DNA of 64,000 nt, taken from NCBI RefSeq assembly GCF_028767125.1, contig NZ_JAKCWP010000002.1, positions 499,930-563,929 of the forward strand. Direction: 5' to 3'. This document shows positions 19,574-28,051 of this stretch, in pieces. The stretch is from Chelativorans sp. YIM 93263. GTDB lineage: Bacteria; Pseudomonadota; Alphaproteobacteria; Rhizobiales; Rhizobiaceae. The first letter of the stretch is position 1. The number at the start of each line of letters is the position of its first letter. A program made the translations under genes and the position numbers. Below the pieces are notes generated by a model. It made no database searches. It saw only the letters and a list, made by a program, of their open reading frames with translations, and was not told the DNA's origin.

Positions 19574-20420
19574 CCCTGTTCTCCGGAAGTAGGCGCGGCA
19601 ATCGAATGCCCCGCGAGCGTTTCATGGAACTCTTGTGGCAAAGAGAAAGGTGGACGGCAAGAGCCGCCAAGCTCCCCTACAAACATGAATCGATTGAATA
19701 ATTGTGACAGGCCAAGGCATCATCTCGTTCCATGCATATTCGTTCCCGCGCGGTGGTCCACCGGGGTTTGCTTGGTGATCGGGAAACGGGGCGCGTGGTC
19801 CGAGCCTCTCTGTTAGTTTCGGTGGCGCGTTCCACGCGCCCAGCCGGCCGCTGGCGCTGGGGTGGCCGGTCTCTCGGGCTTCCGTCTCCGGGCCGGCGGC
19901 ACCGAGTTGGGGGGTGGTCTTGGCCGGGCCGAATTAGAATTCCTAGCGGCTTCTCCGCAGCTGACCGAAACCGTATCTCACCCGGTGACCGGTTTTTCCT
20001 GATATGCTGTATGTCACCCAGCACCCCGGCGCCGCCGGCCTGTTGCGGGCCCTCCCATGCCTCCAGGTACCGGACCCCTGGAGGGGGAGGCTGCCGCCGC
20101 CCTCCCTGATCCCCGGTCCGGACCCGGTTCCCGCGAGGGCGATGCATGCAGAATAAGGGTGGCCGAGAGGGCGGGGATAAAATTCGTAAAAAAATTTTGA
20201 ATGCCGAAAAAGCTGACGAACTGCGGGAGGAAGTGAATGAAAACACGCGTTTGCGGCGCGGAGAGACGCATTTTCCAGGTAAAGCCCTAGGAGAACAAAC
20301 TGATGGTCTGCAGCTTGGTGGTAAGCTTCCGGTCCGCTTTGATGCCGACCACGATTAAAGCTGACATAGCTTCTCCCTTCAGCGATCAGCTCACCGTCGT
20401 TACGCACCTGACTTCTACAC
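19574..20420. other. Gene-poor stretch with GC-rich structured segment
   Basis: No convincing gene is seen in these 847 bases. The part from about 19785 to 20150 is unusually rich in self-complementary GC sequence. There is a 10-bp pairing GGGCGCGTGG / CCACGCGCCC that competes with a local GGCGCG/CGCGCC hairpin. Others are CCAGC/GCTGG around CGGCC, CCTCCAGG/CCTGGAGG with a 9-11 base loop, and CGCCCTC/GAGGGCG enclosing the palindrome GGTCCGGACC. From 20160 on, the DNA becomes A-rich. On the minus strand a strong ribosome site (AGGGAGA) at about 20374 precedes a 26-codon ORF starting MSALIVVGIKADR, perhaps the remains of a gene. Its strand and role are undetermined. Confidence 0.5.
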
Positions 20421-20787
20421 CTAGGCAGCGCAAATGCCCTCTACCTCAACCTTGCGGAACAGATGGGGGCTTGCCGTCGCGCTATCTGGATAGGCCCCAA
20501 GCTGCGCCTGGAACTCGGGATTGCTGAACGCCGCGCGAAAGTGTGCGACCGACTGCCAGACGGCATAATTCAGAAACACACCGCTCCCAGCAATCCCCCT
20601 GTGAAGCTGGGTCGAGATAAAGCCAGGCTGGCGCTTCATCACGGCGGCATCACTGGCCCTCAAGCAGCTTGTCGGCATCCTCTGGTGGAACGACGAACGT
20701 ATTTATCAAGATTACAGGCTCGCCGCCTTCCTCGCCCAATTGAGCGCCAAGCGTTACGGTCGGGTCCATTTCTACGAACTTTGGCAA
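20421..20787 (-). pseudogene. Frameshifted antibiotic biosynthesis monooxygenase-like gene
   Basis: Two adjacent frames on the minus strand together make one ABM-fold protein of about 120 residues. The first part starts at TTG 20787 (or ATG 20769) and reads EPVILINTFVVPPEDADKLL before a TGA at 20650-20652. The second part, in the next frame, reads AAVMKRQPGFISTQLHRG and continues to GVFLNYAVWQSVAHFRAAF and a stop at 20421. ABM proteins are small heme- or cofactor-free monooxygenases. The break falls at about 20650-20665. It is either a real frameshift or a sequencing error. The gene follows the membrane protein gene by 17 bases. Confidence 0.7.
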
Positions 20788-20804
20788 GTGAGAGTCCTTT
20801 CTGC

Positions 20805-21260
20805 TTACCGAGTAGAGGCATGCCTACGCCTAAATCGGCCAGTGATTCTGAGGCCATCCCGCATATTGCGGCCGAGAAGGACGAGGTTTGCCGCCCCTGC
20901 GATCAGTTCGAGCGCCTGCACCACATAGAACGCTGGATCGAACTCCCCCGCCTTGGCCTTGGAGGCGAGGAACAGAGCGGAAGGGATTAAAACCAACAAT
21001 CCGTTGGCAGCGATGAGAGGCATGCGCTTTAGCTTGGCGCCGATCAGTCCCGCTTTCCGGCCCTTTGCCAGTGAAAAGCCTGTGCCGCCCGTGACGGCGA
21101 GAGCGGGAATGAGCAGCAGGAACCCCCACGGGATCGCCGTTTTGACGGCGACGACCACTTCATGAGAGCCGCTCAACTCGCTGAAAGCGGTTGAGAGCCA
21201 GAACGTCGCTATCGTCAGGATCGCGACCGCGCCCGCTATGGGATGGATCAGCTTTTTCAT
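20805..21260 (-). CDS. Small integral membrane protein, unknown function
   Basis: A 151-residue protein with four predicted membrane segments: IAGAVAILTIATFWLSTAF, IPWGFLLLIPALAVTGGTGF, LIAANGLLVLIPSALFLAS, and a C-terminal VVQALELIAGAANLVLLGRN. No enzymatic motif is visible. It diverges from a MarR-family gene across a short gap with a perfect palindrome, and the broken monooxygenase gene lies downstream on the same strand. This suggests a MarR-controlled pair responding to a small aromatic or oxidant. Confidence 0.72.
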   Translation of the reverse strand: MKKLIHPIAGAVAILTIATFWLSTAFSELSGSHEVVVAVKTAIPWGFLLLIPALAVTGGTGFSLAKGRKAGLIGAKLKRMPLIAANGLLVLIPSALFLASKAKAGEFDPAFYVVQALELIAGAANLVLLGRNMRDGLRITGRFRRRHASTR

Positions 21261-21303
21261 GGTCAGGGGTCCTTAGCTGCGGTATTGTCACCAAGAACCA
21301 CAT

Positions 21304-21321
21304 TTGACATCATGATGTCAA
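21304..21321. promoter_or_regulatory. Perfect 18-bp palindrome, likely MarR operator
   Basis: TTGACATCATGATGTCAA is a perfect inverted repeat in the gap between the divergent MarR and membrane protein genes. Each arm contains TTGACA, a possible -35 element reading outward on both strands. A MarR dimer bound here would block both promoters. A half-match (TGTCAT) occurs at the MarR start. Confidence 0.75.
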
Positions 21322-21340
21322 TAAAAATGTAAGGTGTCAT

Positions 21341-21808
21341 ATGGCAAGACCGACCGGAAAGGCAAAAGCCGAAGCGTTGACCGAATTGCTCCTGACCATG
21401 TTTCGAGCGAATAATTTGACGCTCGCATGGGGCGACCGCCTTGTGTCGCCGCTCGGCCTCACGAGCGCCCGTTGGCAGATTTTAGGGGCAATCGTTCAGG
21501 CCGACCGGCCTCAGCCGGTGGCGTGGTTGGCGCGCGACCTTGGAGCGAACCGGCAGAACGTACAGCGGATCATCAACGACCTAAAAAATGATGAGCTGGT
21601 TTCCTTTGAGCCAAATCCGCACCACAAGCGGGCGCAGCTTGTCGTTCTGACCCCCAAGGGGCAGCAGACCTATGAGGCCGCTATCAACCTTTATAATCCG
21701 CTTGTGGAGACATTGGCGGAGGGCTTGCCTGCGGAGGACATTGGGGCCGCGCAGCGGGTCCTGTCCGCACTACGTACCAAGCTCGAAACATTCGCCGCTG
21801 ACGACTAG
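21341..21808 (+). CDS. MarR-family transcriptional regulator
   Basis: A 155-residue winged-helix regulator. The DNA-binding part is at about residues 45-100 (LTSARWQILGAIVQ, VAWLARDLGANRQNVQRIINDL, then the wing EPNPHHKRAQLVVLTPKG). Flanking helices for dimerisation are present at both ends. It diverges from the small membrane protein gene, and the palindrome centred at 21312 is its probable autoregulatory operator. The ligand is unknown. Confidence 0.88.
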   Translation: MARPTGKAKAEALTELLLTMFRANNLTLAWGDRLVSPLGLTSARWQILGAIVQADRPQPVAWLARDLGANRQNVQRIINDLKNDELVSFEPNPHHKRAQLVVLTPKGQQTYEAAINLYNPLVETLAEGLPAEDIGAAQRVLSALRTKLETFAADD

Positions 21809-22086
21809 TGCCGTGCGGTTGTTCCAGAATGGCTTCTTACGCGATCTCGGCGCTGCGAGCTGCATCGATGGCACCGTCTGCTTTGAAGCGGGGTGGAGAG
21901 TCTTGCGAGCGTCGGAAAAGGGGTCGGTTACCGCTGGGCCGTTCTGAAGGTCTGTCCGCGATGCCATAAGATGGCCGGCGTGGGATGGTTTGCGGACTGG
22001 CGGCTTTCGGCAAATCGACCTGCGTCAGCGGACATTGCCCGCATGTCAGAGTAGGCCCGGAACGTTATGTCCCGAGCCCAGGGAGT

Positions 22087-22878
22087 TCAGACCTCCATCC
22101 CAATGGCCTCGCGGATGGCTATCTGCACCGGAGAAGGTGGCAGCGATGGGTCAAATTCACCCTTCGGCAGCAGCGGGGGTTGGGCTATGAAACGCGGCTT
22201 GGCTCCACGATGCGGTTGCGCAGAGTGGACCAGAAAGGGATGGCAGAGATAGACCGTCCCGGCTTGTCCGGTGGCCAACACTTCTTCGCAGTCGGCAGTC
22301 GATGCGAAGCCGTCAGCTGCGAGTTCGCCGAGCGTAAGGCCATCCTCTCCATGGGGCAGCAATTGCTTGGCGATCGCGCCGTGCGAGCCTTTCCGGATTT
22401 TGGTCGGCGCATCCACTTCCCCGACATCGGAGAAAAGGAACAACATAAGCAGGGCGCGGCCGCTGCTTTTCACGTTCACCCGCCACTGCATGAAGTCGGG
22501 ATTGTCGGTGCCAAAGCTGGCATCGACGTGCCATCCCGCATCGCCTGGATCGTTGGGCGACGGGAAACGGACCGGGAAAGTGCCGAGACCGTTGGGTTTC
22601 AACCACCGCCCCTCGCCGACCAGGGCATCGTACGCCCCGTGCAAAAGCGGGGTGTTGGCGGCGGCGACGAAAGGCTTGCCCGTCATGAAGCCCAACCGGA
22701 CAACCGGCTGTTTCCATGTCTCCGGCGCGTCAGGGGAAAGACCCATGGCGCTCCAAAGCTGGTCCCGCCCTTGTCGAGCCAGGTCACCACCGAAGGCACC
22801 CTCTAGCTTGATATATCCATGTTCAATGAAGTGCGCGGTCTGAGCCAGGCTCAAACCGGAATGAGAAGCTTCCGACAT
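22087..22878 (-). CDS. Phytanoyl-CoA dioxygenase (PhyH) family oxygenase
   Basis: A 263-residue Fe(II)/2-oxoglutarate oxygenase of the PhyH family. The iron triad is H117, D119 (AGWHVDASF) and a distal histidine at about 218 (CHPFLVHSAQPHRG), with an arginine nearby for 2-oxoglutarate. KIRKGSHGAI matches the conserved substrate-side segment. It is not an ectoine hydroxylase: the EctD signature sequences are absent. It stands alone in the accessory segment between glpX and hom. The substrate is unknown. Confidence 0.83.
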   Translation of the reverse strand: MSEASHSGLSLAQTAHFIEHGYIKLEGAFGGDLARQGRDQLWSAMGLSPDAPETWKQPVVRLGFMTGKPFVAAANTPLLHGAYDALVGEGRWLKPNGLGTFPVRFPSPNDPGDAGWHVDASFGTDNPDFMQWRVNVKSSGRALLMLFLFSDVGEVDAPTKIRKGSHGAIAKQLLPHGEDGLTLGELAADGFASTADCEEVLATGQAGTVYLCHPFLVHSAQPHRGAKPRFIAQPPLLPKGEFDPSLPPSPVQIAIREAIGMEV

Positions 22879-23349
22879 TCAATAAAATCTCCTCACGGCC
22901 TCCACGCGGGACAGGCCGTCTGTGATCTGAAAGGCACCTGCGTGCCGCGACGACTCTCGGTCGTCAGATCAGCGGGAAGAATGTGGACTTGAACATCATC
23001 ATGGTCTGAGGCTAGCAGCTGAACTTTTTGCGAGCAAGGACCTCTACACGAATTATCGCGAGCCAGAAAGCCAATGTCCGCTTTTCAGAAGTCTGACAAA
23101 GGACTCCAAGGACCGAGATGAGGTCGGAAGCTGAACGACCGCTTGCTGCTACGTCCGCCCGATAGTGGGCCGTCCGGTTTCGTTTCCGATCAGACGGAAG
23201 TCGGGGTCCGGTTTGCATCCCGCGGCTGAAGTAGTGCAACGTCGGAGCGTCGGTTTGGGATTCCGCTTCCGCCAGAACCACAGCGCTAGCACACGCGCAA
23301 AGCCAGCACCGGATCCGCAGCAAAACGCTCAAACACGGTGCGTGGTCTA
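22879..23349. other. Intergenic stretch without a supported gene
   Basis: In these 471 bases frames are open on both strands but none has a recognisable product, ribosome site or consistent coding bias. Several short segments (for example around 23150-23240) have the look of decayed mobile-element sequence, but no transposase motif or terminal repeat could be found. Confidence 0.4.
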
Positions 23350-23580
23350 CTAGGTTGAGAACTTCACGCTCACACCGCGCTGCCGAAAATAGGCCTGCAT
23401 CATCTTGCGTCCCGAACGGTTGTTTTGTGCCAGCTTGGTCGGATCAAAAACTGCTTCTTTGGCGCCCTCCCGGGCCAGTGCTAGCTTGAGGGTCGCTATG
23501 TGTTCATCGATGTCAGCATTGTCCGATTGGAGCGATGCATAAATCTTGTCGATTGCTTCGGCCACGGTCGGCTCGCTCAC
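23350..23580 (-). CDS. Small conserved hypothetical protein
   Basis: A 76-residue soluble, largely helical protein starting MSEPTVAEAIDKIYASLQ and ending in a basic patch (NNRSGRKMMQAYFRQRGVSVKF). The charge pattern and a start with GGAGTAC-like sequence upstream suggest a real gene; similar short proteins occur in Rhizobiales. The basic C-terminus could bind nucleic acid, but nothing more can be said. It lies alone in the accessory segment. Confidence 0.6.
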   Translation of the reverse strand: MSEPTVAEAIDKIYASLQSDNADIDEHIATLKLALAREGAKEAVFDPTKLAQNNRSGRKMMQAYFRQRGVSVKFST

Positions 23581-23887
23581 GGTTTGTACTCCTTCGCCTA
23601 TTAAACTGACCGGCTACCACAAATCGGCGGATTGACCTACCGCAGGGCCGCAAGTGATCATCAGCATATACGCACCGCAATGCCTCGATCGTCGTCGCTC
23701 TGCTTTCGGTCCCGCATAGCCGGAAATCGATTTCCGCCTTCAGCGTGCCGCTATTCTCGGAAAACGTCCCGGATTGGTCGAACGCGGACAAACGGCTTAG
23801 GGGAAGCAAGCTTTATATAGCGGACAATCGAGTAATGTGCGGATGTTTCGCTGGACTGAACTCGCATCGGCGCGCGGGACCCTGATT
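23581..23887. other. Intergenic stretch without a supported gene
   Basis: In these 307 bases, between the small hypothetical gene and the end of the histidine kinase gene, only overlapping, low-quality open frames are seen. No hairpin with a T-tract, repeat or RNA gene was found. Confidence 0.4.
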
Positions 23888-25072
23888 TCAATCGCTGTCG
23901 TCGGCGCAGCGCTTCGGCAAAACTGCGGAAAAGGTCGTCCCCCCTTCCTGTGCTGAATCCACGGAAATCTTTCCACCGTGCGCGACTACGATCTTGTGCG
24001 CGATAAAAAGTCCCAGGCCGAGGTGGGCCGATCCCGCGCCTTCGGAGCCACTATCCTTGCCACGCGTGAGGGACTCGAAAATCGTCTTCTGCCTGTCGAG
24101 AGGAATTGGGTCACCCTCGTTGTGAACGGAGATCAGGACCCGGTCCCCTTGGCCGGTGATCTTGACAGTTATGGCGCTGTCTCTGGGACTGTATTGGAGA
24201 GCGTTTCCAATAAGATTGGAAAACACCTGTCCCATTTTGGACCTGTCCCACTCGCCTTGTGTATCGCCCTCGATTTCGATCTCGATCCGCTTGCCCCCAG
24301 AAAGCGTACGCATCTCTTCAACGAGCTGCGTGCCAAGCTCCCCCATTTTCAGGGGCGTTCGGACAAGTGGCAATTCGGCACCAAAGGCAGAGCGCGTGAC
24401 TTCAAGAAGGTCGTCGAGAATGAAAATCGCCCGTTCCATTGATAACGCGATCTGGCTCGACAGCCTGCTCTCCTTGCTGTCGGCCACGCCGCGCTTGACA
24501 ATCAATCTCGCGGCCATCAAGGCGGCCCCGATCGGATTTCGCAGATCGTGCCCCAGCATGCCAAGGAACAGGTCCCGGGACTGATTGACCATTTTCGTAT
24601 ACTCGGCGACCGACTCCGTCATGGCCTGGTCGATTGCCTCATTGAAACGGGTCATATCTTCAAGATCAGTCGCGGAGATGACCTGGCTGGAGGCAGCCCA
24701 CAGCTTCACGACACTTGCCCGCAACGCACGATATTCCGAGACCATCTGGTCGATGCTGAAGCCATCTGACTGTCTGAGCGAAGCATGAATTTCTGCCGCA
24801 CTCCGGGCAAACTCGCCGCCTTCTACACCGAGGCCACGAGACTTTCGAACCTGCTCATTTTTGGATTGGGGGGATTCAAGATCGTCGGCGATGAATTCGA
24901 GAAGCTCGACGATGTGGTCCTTCAGGGCTAACTTCGTCATGCTCTCGCTGGCTGGCGTGCGCGTTTGCGCAAAGTTTACCCACTCCGCAACGATCGGGTC
25001 GACGTTTGCGCGGATAAAATCCGCGAGCCGTATAGGCCCGGTCTGGTGCTTCGCAGTGTCTGGGTCAGGCAC
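23888..25072 (-). CDS. Soluble sensor histidine kinase with RsbRD-like N-terminus
   Basis: A 394-residue kinase with no membrane segment. Residues 12-155 are all-helical and resemble the RsbRD_N sensory domain (FIRANVDPIVAEWVNFAQ, DHIVELLEFIADDLESPQS). The dimerisation box has phospho-acceptor H175 in FLGMLGHDLRNPIG, followed by the ATPase part with N290 (SNLIGNALQYSP), a degenerate G1 (VHNEGDPIP) and G2 (LGLGLFIAHKI). No response regulator lies beside it, so its partner is elsewhere. It is in the accessory segment next to hom and is transcribed alone. Confidence 0.87.
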   Translation of the reverse strand: MPDPDTAKHQTGPIRLADFIRANVDPIVAEWVNFAQTRTPASESMTKLALKDHIVELLEFIADDLESPQSKNEQVRKSRGLGVEGGEFARSAAEIHASLRQSDGFSIDQMVSEYRALRASVVKLWAASSQVISATDLEDMTRFNEAIDQAMTESVAEYTKMVNQSRDLFLGMLGHDLRNPIGAALMAARLIVKRGVADSKESRLSSQIALSMERAIFILDDLLEVTRSAFGAELPLVRTPLKMGELGTQLVEEMRTLSGGKRIEIEIEGDTQGEWDRSKMGQVFSNLIGNALQYSPRDSAITVKITGQGDRVLISVHNEGDPIPLDRQKTIFESLTRGKDSGSEGAGSAHLGLGLFIAHKIVVAHGGKISVDSAQEGGTTFSAVLPKRCADDSD

Positions 25073-25400
25073 GGTAACTCACTTCCTAAACAGATGCGCA
25101 CTTCCGCAGTTGTCATATTCCCTGCGGTTATTGCGGAGCCAGTGCAGCGAGGGCGAGTACTGGCCTGGCGTTTCGCGGGGAAGCCTAACGAAAAAAAGGG
25201 CGCGCTGCCAGTCTACCGTCCGTTGCGGTACAGGGCACCGGAGACAGGGATTGTGGCGATGCGACGCATTAAAGCATCGTCACCCGGTATGATCGGAGCA
25301 TCACGCGACGAGATCGTAGGCCTGCTTGGAAACGCAGAGACGACATCTTTGACCGACATGGGGTCAAAAATACGACGTTCGCCTCCTCAGGATCTCCAAT
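25073..25400. other. Intergenic stretch between histidine kinase and hom
   Basis: These 328 bases hold no supported gene. A short plus-strand frame beginning at ATG 25260 (RRIKASSPGMIGASRDEI and onwards) looks like the start of a small rhizobial protein but runs on into hom antisense, so at best it is a remnant. This is the right-hand edge of the segment that separates hom from glpX; no flanking direct repeat was found. Confidence 0.4.
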
Positions 25401-26711
25401 TCACTCCGCCCGCTCGATGCGGATGACCTGAGGCTTGGTCGTCAGATGGCCGTCCTCGGTGATGCCGTCCACTGCCTTGCGTACGGCGGCTTCGGTCGTT
25501 TCGTGCGTGACGAGGATGACGGTCTTGTGCGCTTCCACGGTGGCCTCGCCATGCTGGACGATGGATTCCAGCGAGATATCACTGTCGGCCATGCGCGTGG
25601 CGATCGCGGCGAAGACGCCGGTGCGGTCGTGCACGGTGAGACGGATGAAGTAGCCGCCGGCATGAGCACGCATGCGGGCGCGTTTGTAAGGCGCCAGCTC
25701 CTTCGCCGGCCAGCCGAAGACCGGACCGTGCTGGAAGCCGGGGCGGCTCTTGGCGATATCGGCAATATCGCCGATGACGGCCGAGGCAGTCGCGTCGCCC
25801 CCTGCCCCGGGCCCGGAAAGGAGCAACTCGCCCAGCATATCCGTCTCGATGGCGACAGCGTTGGTGACCCCATGGACCTGCGCTATGACGGAGCTGACCG
25901 GCACCATGGTCGGGTGCACGCGCTGTTCGATGCCGCTTTCGGTCTTCTGCGCCACGCCCAGGAGCTTGATGCGGAAACCGAGCTCGCTTGCGGCGCGGAT
26001 ATCGGCCTGGGTGATGTTGGAAATGCCTTCCATATAGATGTTGTCTGCCGAGATCTCGCAGCCGAAGGCGAGGCTCGTCAGGATGGAAAGCTTGTGTGCC
26101 GTGTCGTGTCCTTCGATGTCGAAGGTGGGATCGGCCTCGGCATACCCCAGCCGCTGCGCATCCTTCAGGCATTCCTCGAAACCGATGCCTTCGGCCTCCA
26201 TGCGCGTGAGGATGTAGTTGGCAGTGCCGTTCATGATTCCGAAGACGCGGCTGACGTGGTTGCCGGCCATGGCCTCGCGCATCGTCTTGATAACGGGAAT
26301 GCCGCCGGCCACCGCCGCCTCGTAATTGAGCAGCACGCCCTTCTCTTCGGCGATCGCGGCAAGCTCGACCCCGTGCTTGGAAAGCAGCGCCTTGTTGGCG
26401 GTGACCACGTGGCGGCCAGCCTCCAGCGCGGCGCGGACGGATGCAAGTGCGGCACCATCCTGACCACCGATCAGCTCCACGAAAACCTCGATATCACTGG
26501 ATTGGGCCAGCTCCACCGGATCGTCGAACCACTTCGCGCTGGTGAGATCCACACCGCGATTTCGGTTGCGGTCGCGCGCGGAGACGGCCACCGGCATGAT
26601 CTCGCGTCCGCATTGGCGCGTGAGCTCGGTGCCTTTGTTGTCCAGCATCTTGAGCAGACTGGACCCCACGGTTCCGAGGCCGGCAATTCCAACGCGCAAG
26701 GCTTCAGCCAT
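25401..26711 (-). CDS. hom: Homoserine dehydrogenase
   Basis: A 436-residue enzyme that reduces aspartate semialdehyde to homoserine for threonine and methionine synthesis. The NAD(P) motif GIAGLGTVGSSLL is near the N-terminus, NKALLSKHG and the catalytic segment GGIPVIKTMREAMAGN follow, and a C-terminal ACT domain (HDRTGVFAAIATRMADSDIS) probably gives threonine feedback. ATG 26711 begins MAEALRVGIAG with GGAAGG upstream. The aminotransferase gene lies 40 bases upstream on the same strand. Confidence 0.95.
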   Translation of the reverse strand: MAEALRVGIAGLGTVGSSLLKMLDNKGTELTRQCGREIMPVAVSARDRNRNRGVDLTSAKWFDDPVELAQSSDIEVFVELIGGQDGAALASVRAALEAGRHVVTANKALLSKHGVELAAIAEEKGVLLNYEAAVAGGIPVIKTMREAMAGNHVSRVFGIMNGTANYILTRMEAEGIGFEECLKDAQRLGYAEADPTFDIEGHDTAHKLSILTSLAFGCEISADNIYMEGISNITQADIRAASELGFRIKLLGVAQKTESGIEQRVHPTMVPVSSVIAQVHGVTNAVAIETDMLGELLLSGPGAGGDATASAVIGDIADIAKSRPGFQHGPVFGWPAKELAPYKRARMRAHAGGYFIRLTVHDRTGVFAAIATRMADSDISLESIVQHGEATVEAHKTVILVTHETTEAAVRKAVDGITEDGHLTTKPQVIRIERAE

Positions 26712-26751
26712 GTCTGGAGCTTCCTTCCAATTTGTGTTTGATGAATGTCGT

Positions 26752-27969
26752 TCAGCGCCGGGCGGCAAGCGCGACGACGTTGTCGGGCGTTTCGGTGCCG
26801 GATGCAAGGAAACGCTTCAGATTTCGTGCCGCCTGACGGATGCGGTGTTCATTTTCCACAAGCGCGATGCGCACATAGTCGTCGCCATGCTCGCCGAAAC
26901 CGACGCCGGGGGCTACGGCGATCTCGGCCTTTTCCACTAGCAGCTTGGAAAACTCCAGGGAGCCGATGTGACGGAAAGCCTCCGGAATCGGCGCCCAGGC
27001 AAACATGCTGGCCGGCGGCGGCGGAACCTGCCAGCCGGCGCGGCCGAAGGCTTCCACCAGAACGTCGCGCCGGCGATGATAGACGCCGCGCACCTCCTCG
27101 ATTTCCGCGCCGTCGGAGTTGAGCGCGGCGGCTGCGGCTACCTGGATCGGCGTAAAGGCGCCATAGTCAAGATAGGATTTGACGCGTGCGAGTGCCGCGA
27201 TCAGCCGCTCGTTGCCGACGGCGAAGCCCATGCGCCAGCCCGGCATGGAGAAGGTCTTGGACATTGAGGTGAACTCTACCGCCACGTCCATCGCGCCCGG
27301 CACCTGCAGCACTGAGGGCGGCGGGTTGCCGTCGAAATAGATCTCCGAATAGGCAAGATCGGAGAGAATAATGATGTCGTGCTTGCGGGCGAAAGCGACC
27401 ACGTCCTTATAGAAATCCAGCGAGGCCACACAGGCGGTGGGATTCGAGGGATAGTTGAGGATGAGCGCCAGCGGCTTGGGAATCGAGTGGCGCACGGCCC
27501 GCTCGAGTGCAGGAATGAAGCCGTCGTCCGGCTCGGCCTGCATGGAGCGGATGACACCGCCCGACATGATGAAGCCAAAGGCGTGGATCGGATAGGTGGG
27601 ATTCGGGCACAGCACCACATCGCCAGGTGCGGTGATCGCCTGCGCCATGTTGGCGAAGCCTTCCTTGGAGCCCAGCGTAGCGACGACCTGGGTTTCCGGA
27701 TCGAGCTTCACGCCGAAGCGGCGCGCATAATAGGTCGCCTGCGCGCGGCGGAGACCCGGAATGCCTCGTGATGCGGAATAGCGGTGCGTGCGCGGATCGC
27801 GCACCACCTCGCACAACTTGTCGACGATGCCCTGCGGCGTCGGCAAATCCGGGTTGCCCATGCCAAGGTCGACGATGTCGGCTCCATGTGAGCGGGCGCT
27901 GGCCTTCAGCCTGTTGACCTGCTCGAAAACATAGGGCGGAAGCCGCCGAACCTTGTGAAACTCTTCCAT
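26752..27969 (-). CDS. AlaC-like class I/II aminotransferase
   Basis: A 405-residue PLP enzyme (fold type I) of the group annotated as LL-diaminopimelate or alanine aminotransferase. The PLP lysine is in EFTSMSKTFSMPGWRMG; NYPSNPTACVA and SDLAYSEIYF are conserved. It starts MEEFHKVRRLPPYVFEQVN at ATG 27969; the long arginine-rich upstream extension is rejected. It lies just before hom on the same strand, the usual order in Rhizobiales, and probably serves aspartate-family or alanine metabolism. The exact substrate cannot be fixed from sequence. Confidence 0.88.
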   Translation of the reverse strand: MEEFHKVRRLPPYVFEQVNRLKASARSHGADIVDLGMGNPDLPTPQGIVDKLCEVVRDPRTHRYSASRGIPGLRRAQATYYARRFGVKLDPETQVVATLGSKEGFANMAQAITAPGDVVLCPNPTYPIHAFGFIMSGGVIRSMQAEPDDGFIPALERAVRHSIPKPLALILNYPSNPTACVASLDFYKDVVAFARKHDIIILSDLAYSEIYFDGNPPPSVLQVPGAMDVAVEFTSMSKTFSMPGWRMGFAVGNERLIAALARVKSYLDYGAFTPIQVAAAAALNSDGAEIEEVRGVYHRRRDVLVEAFGRAGWQVPPPPASMFAWAPIPEAFRHIGSLEFSKLLVEKAEIAVAPGVGFGEHGDDYVRIALVENEHRIRQAARNLKRFLASGTETPDNVVALAARR

Positions 27970-28051
27970 CGCGCTGCACCGGGCCTCGTCACTGCTGCTC
28001 TCATACACCGTATCGCATGATCGGTCGAGCGCCGAGACACTGAACCGTTCA

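Noticed and set aside
19740-20160. Group II intron, tmRNA or RNase P RNA in the structured stretch
   Set aside because: No GUGYG 5' end, no recognisable domain V, no tmRNA tag frame or tRNA-like end and no RNase P consensus could be found on either strand.
20146-20358. Plus-strand frame for a 70-residue charged protein
   Set aside because: There is no ribosome site before its ATG, no family resemblance, and it overlaps the minus-strand frame that does have a strong ribosome site.
22087-22878. Ectoine hydroxylase EctD
   Set aside because: The gene belongs to the same PhyH family, but the EctD signature region around the iron ligands does not match, and no ectABC genes are near it.
23012-23353. 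Overlapping open frames on both strands, possible transposon remnant
   Set aside because: No transposase motif, inverted terminal repeats or target duplication could be seen.
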